A program made the position numbers and the translations under genes. Under the pieces are notes generated by a model. That model did no database searches, had not been told where the DNA came from, and saw nothing but the letters and a program-made list of their open reading frames with translations. Positions 23,865-27,937 of a stretch of DNA of 27,937 bases are shown here, one piece after another. The first letter of the stretch is position 1, and every line of letters starts with the position of its first letter. The stretch comes from an uncultured Collinsella sp. GTDB taxonomy: Bacteria; Actinomycetota; Coriobacteriia; Coriobacteriales; Coriobacteriaceae. The DNA is taken from positions 1 to 27,937 of the forward strand of contig CAMQHT010000031.1 of NCBI GenBank assembly GCA_947001705.1, given 5' to 3'.

Positions 23865-24878
23865 ATGAGTGAATCGACTGCGGTGGAGGCGCCGGCGGCA
23901 AAGGAGCCGTTCTTTAAGATGTCCTCCATCCCGGGTGCCAATATTTTGGTGCCGCTTTTGTTGGGCTGCCTGCTCAACACGCTGTTCCCCGACCTGTTCA
24001 AAACGCTCGGCAGCTTTACGCTCGGCATGACCCAGCAGGGCGCAGGCCCGCTTGTTGGCGCTTTTTTGCTCATCGTCGGTACGACGATTTCGTTTAAGAG
24101 CGCTCCTGCCGCCGCTGCCCGCGGCGCCATCATCATCGCCGTCAAGCAGATCGTGGTCGTTGCCGTGTCGCTGCTCATCCTTTATGTGTTCAACGACAAC
24201 CTGTTTGGTATCTCGGCCATGGTGATGCTGGCCGCTTGCACGGGTGCCAACAACGCTATGTACGCCGGACTGATGGGTACCATGGGCAACGAGGCCGAGC
24301 GTGGCGCTGTCGCCATCACCACGCTGGTTGTCGGCCCTCCGGTCACGATGATCGTGCTCGGCGCTGCCGGTCAGGCTCCGATCGGTTGGTCGCTCGTGGG
24401 CGCCATCCTGCCGATCGTCGTCGGCATTATCCTGGGTAACCTCTTCCCCAGCTTTAAGAAGATGATGGCACCGGCACTTTCCGCCATCATCGTGCTCGTC
24501 TTCTTTGCCATGGGCTCGACCATGACCTTTGGCCAGCTTATCAACGGTGGTCTTCCCGGCATCCTGCTCGGCGTGATCTGCTCGGTAGTCTTTGCAATTC
24601 CCGTCATCGCGGTCGATAAGCTCACGGGCGGTACGGGTGTCGCAGGTGCGGCCATTTCGAGCTGCGCCGGAGCCAATGTGGCCACGCCTGCTGCCATGGC
24701 AAGCGTCAACGGGGCCATGTACGGTGGTGCCGTGCTCGCGACGGCTACGGCACAGGTTGCTGCCTGCGCAATCGTGACGGCTATTTTGACCCCGCTGGTC
24801 ACCAGCTGGTGCTACAAGCATTTTGAGGGCCAGGGCCACAGCAAGGCAACGACCGACAAGGCCGCCGCAGCCGCCTAA
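23865..24878 (+). CDS. kdgT: 2-keto-3-deoxygluconate permease
   Basis: An inner-membrane proton symporter for 2-keto-3-deoxygluconate (KDG), the breakdown product of pectin and other uronates. The 337-aa protein has about ten hydrophobic helices. It follows E. coli KdgT landmarks in order: IPGANILVPLLLGCLLNT near the N-terminus, LGSFTLGM, TGANNAMYAGLMG, GPPVTMIVLGAAG, GAILPIVVGIILGNL, and IAVDKLTGGTGVAGAAISS followed by AGANVATPAA. The start at 23865 has AAGGAG six bases upstream; an in-frame ATG seven codons earlier lies before that site and is rejected. KDG kinase and aldolase are not in the window, so the rest of the pathway must be elsewhere. The SDR gene upstream may be related in function. 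Confidence 0.9.
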   Translation: MSESTAVEAPAAKEPFFKMSSIPGANILVPLLLGCLLNTLFPDLFKTLGSFTLGMTQQGAGPLVGAFLLIVGTTISFKSAPAAAARGAIIIAVKQIVVVAVSLLILYVFNDNLFGISAMVMLAACTGANNAMYAGLMGTMGNEAERGAVAITTLVVGPPVTMIVLGAAGQAPIGWSLVGAILPIVVGIILGNLFPSFKKMMAPALSAIIVLVFFAMGSTMTFGQLINGGLPGILLGVICSVVFAIPVIAVDKLTGGTGVAGAAISSCAGANVATPAAMASVNGAMYGGAVLATATAQVAACAIVTAILTPLVTSWCYKHFEGQGHSKATTDKAAAAA

Positions 24879-24917
24879 TGCCAAGCGGCAATCAAAGCTA
24901 AAAAACTAGCCACGCCT

Positions 24918-24953
24918 CAGGGCGGCCACGGGGGAAGTCCCGTGACCGCCCTG
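24918..24953 (+). terminator. Hairpin after kdgT
   Basis: CAGGGCGG and CACGGG pair with CCCGTG and CCGCCCTG, with one mismatch in a long GC-rich stem. Only a short TTT follows, so termination may be partial. Confidence 0.6.
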
Positions 24954-25348
24954 CAGTTTCTGTGGGGTCTCTGGGGCACTTTACCCTACTAAAACTGGCA
25001 TAACAGCTAGAGTGAACGTCGTATAAAGGCAAGGAAAAATACCAAACAAATCGGTGAACGGTAGTTGTTCGCGCTCGCATTTCCTGCGGGTTTGTAAAAA
25101 ACGCCCTTATGATATAAAAAAAGAAACATATAACAGCCCTGATGAAGGGGGTGGCTATGTTATCCTTCTCAAACGGATGAAATCTTGGGTTTTGGGTTGC
25201 AGTTCCAAGGTGGACAAACGTTTTTCCCTGTACCAACGTGTGGTGAAGAACGGAAGAAGCCGGTAGTGCAAGCCGATAATTCAAGAATTCAATAAGCAGC
25301 GGTGTGAGAGAGCGCCGCATTACACGTAACTAGGAGCGTGGTTACACA
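24954..25348 (+). promoter_or_regulatory. Long AT-richer leader region of the pyruvate formate-lyase genes
   Basis: This 395-nt gap holds no convincing gene. Composition becomes AT-rich around 25010-25135. A weak promoter candidate is TTGTAA (25092-25097) with TATAAA (25113-25118), spaced 15 bases. If it is used, the leader would be more than 200 nt. Just before the start codon GTAAC (25326-25330) can pair with GTTAC (25341-25345), placing the ribosome-binding site TAGGAG in the hairpin loop. This would also shorten its otherwise long 12-base distance to the ATG. Confidence 0.35.
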
Positions 25349-27400
25349 ATGCAGGAGGCATGGGAAGGCTTCAAGGAAGGCATCTGGACGGGAGAGGTTG
25401 ACGTCCGAGACTTCATCCAGAAGAACTACACCCCCTACGAGGGCGACGAGTCGTTCCTCGCCGGCCCGACCGAGCGTACCAAGGAGCTGTGGGGCGAGGT
25501 TCTCGACCTGCTGCTCAAGGAGCGCGAGCAGGGCGGCGTCCTCGATATGGACACCAAGACCGTCACGGGTATCGTGAGCCACCCCGCTGGCTACATCGAT
25601 AACGCCCATCGCGACAAGGAGACCATCGTCGGCCTCCAGACCGACAAGCCGCTCAAGCGCGCGCTGCACGTCAACGGCGGTATCCGCATCGCTTGCCAGG
25701 CTGCCAGCCAGCACGGCTACAAGATCGACGAGAACGTTGTCGAGCGCTACACCTTCGAGCGCAAGACTCACAACGCCGGCGTCTTCGATGTCTACACCCC
25801 CGAGATGCGCGCCTGCCGCTCGGCCCACATCATCACCGGTCTGCCCGATGGCTATGGCCGCGGCCGCATCATCGGCGACTACCGTCGTGTCGCCCTGTAC
25901 GGTGTCGACTACCTGATCAAGGACAAGGAGGCCCAGAAGGCTTCCACCCCGACGGTCATGACCGCCGACAACATCCGCGATCGTGAGGAGCTGCAGGAGC
26001 AGATCCGCGCCCTCGGCGAGCTCAAGATGATGGCCGAGACCTATGGTTTCGATATTTCCAACCCTGCTACCAACACGCAGGAGGCCATCCAGTGGATGTA
26101 CTTCGCCTACCTCGCTTCCGTCAAGGAGCAGAACGGCGCCGCTATGTCCATCGGCCGCACCTCTACGTTCATCGACATCTACGCTGAGCGCGACCTTGCC
26201 AACGGTACCTTCACCGAGGAGCAGATCCAGGAGTTCGTGGATCACTTCATCATGAAGCTCCGCATGGTCAAGTTTGCCCGTACCCCCGAGTACCAGGCCC
26301 TGTTTACCGGCGATCCGCAGTGGGTCACCGAGTCCATCGGCGGCATGGGTGTCGACGGCCGTACGCTCGTTACCAAGATGAGCTACCGCTATCTGCACAC
26401 GCTCGAGAACATGGGCACCAGCCCCGAGCCCAACATGACCGTTCTGTGGTCGACCCGTCTGCCTGAGAACTTCAAGAAGTTCTGCGCCAAGACTTCTGTT
26501 GCCAGCTCCTCGATCCAGTACGAGAACGACGACCTCATGCGCGTCTACCACGGCGACGACTACGGCATTGCCTGCTGTGTGTCCTCCATGCGCATCGGCA
26601 AGGAGATGCAGTTCTTCGGCGCCCGTGCCAACCTGGCCAAGTGCCTGCTGTACGCACTCAACGGCGGTGTTGACGAGGTCTCCAAGAAGCAGGTCGGCCC
26701 CAAGTATCGCGCCGTCGAGGGCGATACGCTCGATTACGACGACGTTGTGGCCAAGTACAACGACATGATGAAGTGGCTCGCTGGCGTGTACGTCAACTCG
26801 CTGAACATCATCCACTACATGCACGACAAGTATTGCTACGAGCGCATCCAGATGGCTCTGCACGACAAGCACGTGCACCGCTGGTTCGCTACGGGCATTG
26901 CTGGCCTTTCCGTCGTGGCTGACTCCCTGTCCGCCATCAAATACGCCAAGGTCCACCCCGTCCGTGACGAGAACGGCATCATCGTCGACTTCGAGACCGA
27001 GGGCGAGTTCCCCAAGTACGGTAACGACGACGACCGCGTCGACCAGATCGCTCACGACGTTGTGCACCAGTTCATGGAGTACATCCGCATGAACGACACC
27101 TACCGCAACTCCGTGCCCACGACCTCGGTTCTGACCATCACCTCCAACGTCGTGTACGGCAAGAAGACCGGTTCTACGCCTGATGGTCGCAAGGCTGGCC
27201 AGCCCTTCGCCCCGGGTGCTAACCCCATGCACAAGCGCGATAGCCACGGCGCCATCGCTTCGCTGTCTTCGGTTTCCAAGCTCCCGTTCCGCGATGCTCA
27301 GGACGGCATCTCCAACACCTTCTCCATCATCCCGGGTGCGCTCGGCAAGGAGGACCAGGTGTTCTTTGGTGATATCGACCTTGATCAGCTGGGCGAGTAA
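25349..27400 (+). CDS. pflB: Pyruvate formate-lyase catalytic subunit, lacking the glycyl-radical domain
   Basis: Pyruvate formate-lyase converts pyruvate and CoA to formate and acetyl-CoA in anaerobic fermentation. This 683-aa protein follows E. coli PflB (760 aa) from AWEGF and VRDFIQKNYTPYEGDESFLAG near the N-terminus onward. It includes KTHNAGVFDVYTPEM, GRGRIIGDYRRVALYG, and the tandem active-site Cys409-Cys410 in YGIACCVSSM. It reaches NTFSIIPGALGKEDQV, then ends in an unrelated acidic tail (FFGDIDLDQLGE) and TAA. The last 75 or so residues of PflB, with the radical glycine motif RVSGYA, are absent. They are encoded by the next gene, so this polypeptide cannot be active alone. The start has TAGGAG 12 bases upstream. 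The activating enzyme PflA is not in the window. Codon use suggests high expression. Confidence 0.95.
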   Translation: MQEAWEGFKEGIWTGEVDVRDFIQKNYTPYEGDESFLAGPTERTKELWGEVLDLLLKEREQGGVLDMDTKTVTGIVSHPAGYIDNAHRDKETIVGLQTDKPLKRALHVNGGIRIACQAASQHGYKIDENVVERYTFERKTHNAGVFDVYTPEMRACRSAHIITGLPDGYGRGRIIGDYRRVALYGVDYLIKDKEAQKASTPTVMTADNIRDREELQEQIRALGELKMMAETYGFDISNPATNTQEAIQWMYFAYLASVKEQNGAAMSIGRTSTFIDIYAERDLANGTFTEEQIQEFVDHFIMKLRMVKFARTPEYQALFTGDPQWVTESIGGMGVDGRTLVTKMSYRYLHTLENMGTSPEPNMTVLWSTRLPENFKKFCAKTSVASSSIQYENDDLMRVYHGDDYGIACCVSSMRIGKEMQFFGARANLAKCLLYALNGGVDEVSKKQVGPKYRAVEGDTLDYDDVVAKYNDMMKWLAGVYVNSLNIIHYMHDKYCYERIQMALHDKHVHRWFATGIAGLSVVADSLSAIKYAKVHPVRDENGIIVDFETEGEFPKYGNDDDRVDQIAHDVVHQFMEYIRMNDTYRNSVPTTSVLTITSNVVYGKKTGSTPDGRKAGQPFAPGANPMHKRDSHGAIASLSSVSKLPFRDAQDGISNTFSIIPGALGKEDQVFFGDIDLDQLGE

Positions 27401-27402
27401 CT

Positions 27403-27425
27403 ATTGTTAGTGCTATACTAACAAT
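27403..27425 (+). promoter_or_regulatory. Intercistronic hairpin between the two pyruvate formate-lyase genes
   Basis: ATTGTTAGT and ACTAACAAT form a perfect nine-base stem with a five-base loop, two bases after the first stop codon. There is no T-run, so it is not a standard terminator. It could tune the amounts of the two subunits by partial termination or mRNA protection, or be a protein-binding dyad. Confidence 0.55.
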
Positions 27426-27485
27426 AACGATTACTGATTAGTGCGCTGGTTTCGGCCGGCGCCTATCGATCGAAGGAGACACATT

Positions 27486-27737
27486 ATGAAGGTTTCTGAA
27501 GTTTCCGAGACTCAGGCCGATAACCTGGTCCACATGCTCGACGCTTACGCCGAGAAGGGTGGCCACCACCTGAACATCAACGTCTTCAACCGTGAGACGC
27601 TGCTCGACGCTCAGGCTCACCCCGAGAAGTACCCGCAGCTGACCATCCGCGTTTCCGGCTATGCCGTGAACTTCCACACGCTCACCAAGGAGCAGCAGGA
27701 CGAGGTCATTTCGCGTACCTTCCACAACAAGTTCTAA
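27486..27737 (+). CDS. Separate glycyl-radical subunit of pyruvate formate-lyase (GrcA-like)
   Basis: An 83-aa protein equivalent to the C-terminal domain of pyruvate formate-lyase. From DNLVHMLDAYAEKGGHHLNI it follows E. coli PflB (NLAGLMDGYFHHEASIEGG onward) through NRETLLDA, PEKYPQLTIRVSGYAV and LTKEQQDEVISRTF to the C-terminus. Gly58 in RVSGYA is the residue that would carry the radical installed by the activating enzyme. It has its own ATG and AAGGAG eight bases upstream, 85 nt after the large-subunit stop. E. coli GrcA has an unrelated N-terminal extension and repairs a full-length enzyme. Here the domain keeps the PflB-like N-terminal part and is the only glycine domain for its partner, so it should be an obligatory subunit. 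Confidence 0.94.
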   Translation: MKVSEVSETQADNLVHMLDAYAEKGGHHLNINVFNRETLLDAQAHPEKYPQLTIRVSGYAVNFHTLTKEQQDEVISRTFHNKF

Positions 27738-27757
27738 AGGGGTTTAACTCCCGCAGG

Positions 27758-27892
27758 ATCGCTGGGGCTGTTTGGGCTACCTCCCAAAACGTCCTAGGAC
27801 ATGCAAGAAGCCCTTGCTGCGCACTTCGTGCGGCGAGGGCTTCTTGCGTCCTGCGGAATATTTTGGGAGGTAGCCCAAACAGCCCCGGCGGG
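27758..27892. repeat. Nested palindromic element B (terminator-like), after the split pfl genes
   Basis: Outer arms 27764-27789 and 27861-27886 are perfectly complementary over 26 bases, with a few further pairs outward. Inside is a second stem, GCAAGAAGCCC (27803-27813) with its complement at 27837-27847, closing on CGCACTTCGTGCG. The core matches element A (9307-9437) closely, including the trailing TCCTGCGGA, while the outer arms are unrelated to those of A. It probably ends the pfl transcript. Confidence 0.85.
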
Positions 27893-27937
27893 GTCCTGTG
27901 TAGTCACCCTTTAGGCGGAACTCTCCTAATTATTTGG

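Noticed and set aside
25289..27247. 652-aa open frame on the minus strand opposite pflB
   Set aside because: It is a codon-bias shadow of a highly expressed gene; its repetitive Val/Leu/Gly/His composition is typical of antisense frames.
27403..27425. Rex (redox) operator
   Set aside because: TTGTTA and TAACAA are present, but nine bases separate them rather than the six expected for a Rex site.
27401..27485. Intron or intein remnant between the two pfl parts
   Set aside because: The gap is far too short for a group I or II intron and contains no intein motifs.
27380..27500. Sequencing frameshift or a spurious stop in a normal pflB
   Set aside because: The two frames are separated by 85 nt with a hairpin, a new Shine-Dalgarno and an ATG; the first protein also has its own tail. 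One base error cannot explain this.

Overview
The window looks like a piece of a moderately GC-rich anaerobic actinobacterial chromosome, most likely Coriobacteriia and probably Collinsella. The reasons are gene content and style: a Firmicutes-type GalT, mixed-acid fermentation through pyruvate formate-lyase, a flavodiiron protein, GTG/TTG starts, and intergenic GGGGACGTTC-type repeats. The taxon is inferred from gene content, not from a marker gene.

Layout. 1-1515: an IS110-family element, GC-richer than its surroundings and cut by the left edge. 1729-5923: a Leloir galactose module, galK-galT on the minus strand, divergent from a LacI-type regulator. Their shared spacer carries three copies of a 13-bp operator-like motif. 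6053-7213: a flavodiiron O2/NO reductase, ending in a hairpin that also encodes the tail of the convergent DeoR regulator (7235-8083). 8419-9276: a class II ketose-bisphosphate aldolase, followed by a large nested palindrome. 9599-11217: an AraC regulator and a HAD phosphatase on the minus strand. 11243-11571: small or broken ORFs. 11744-12730: a fused Nudix hydrolase and Vsr endonuclease. 12872-15869: a BceAB-like ABC transporter. 15870-16336: intergenic repeats. 16337-17451: a promoter and a DAHP synthase. 17452-18088: a gene-free stretch with a REP-like cluster, a 218-bp element with terminal inverted repeats, and a terminator. 18089-22757: a MarR regulator and a heterodimeric ABC exporter, three overlapping genes with an operator-like dyad over the MarR start. 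23007-24878: an SDR oxidoreductase and a 2-keto-3-deoxygluconate permease. 25349-27737: pyruvate formate-lyase encoded as two separate genes. 27758-27892: a second nested palindrome of the same family as the one after the aldolase.

The most notable item is the split pyruvate formate-lyase. The large protein (683 aa) has the tandem active-site cysteines but stops before the glycyl-radical domain. That domain is an 83-aa protein with its own Shine-Dalgarno sequence 85 nt downstream. This differs from E. coli, where GrcA is a spare part for an enzyme that is already full length. A free-standing radical subunit could be replaced cheaply after oxygen cleaves its backbone. Other items worth attention are the Nudix-Vsr fusion and two nested palindromes that share a core but have unrelated, internally complementary outer arms.

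The genes describe a saccharolytic fermenter: galactose and ketose-bisphosphate entry to glycolysis, pyruvate cleavage to formate and acetyl-CoA, a KDG uptake route, and oxygen defence.
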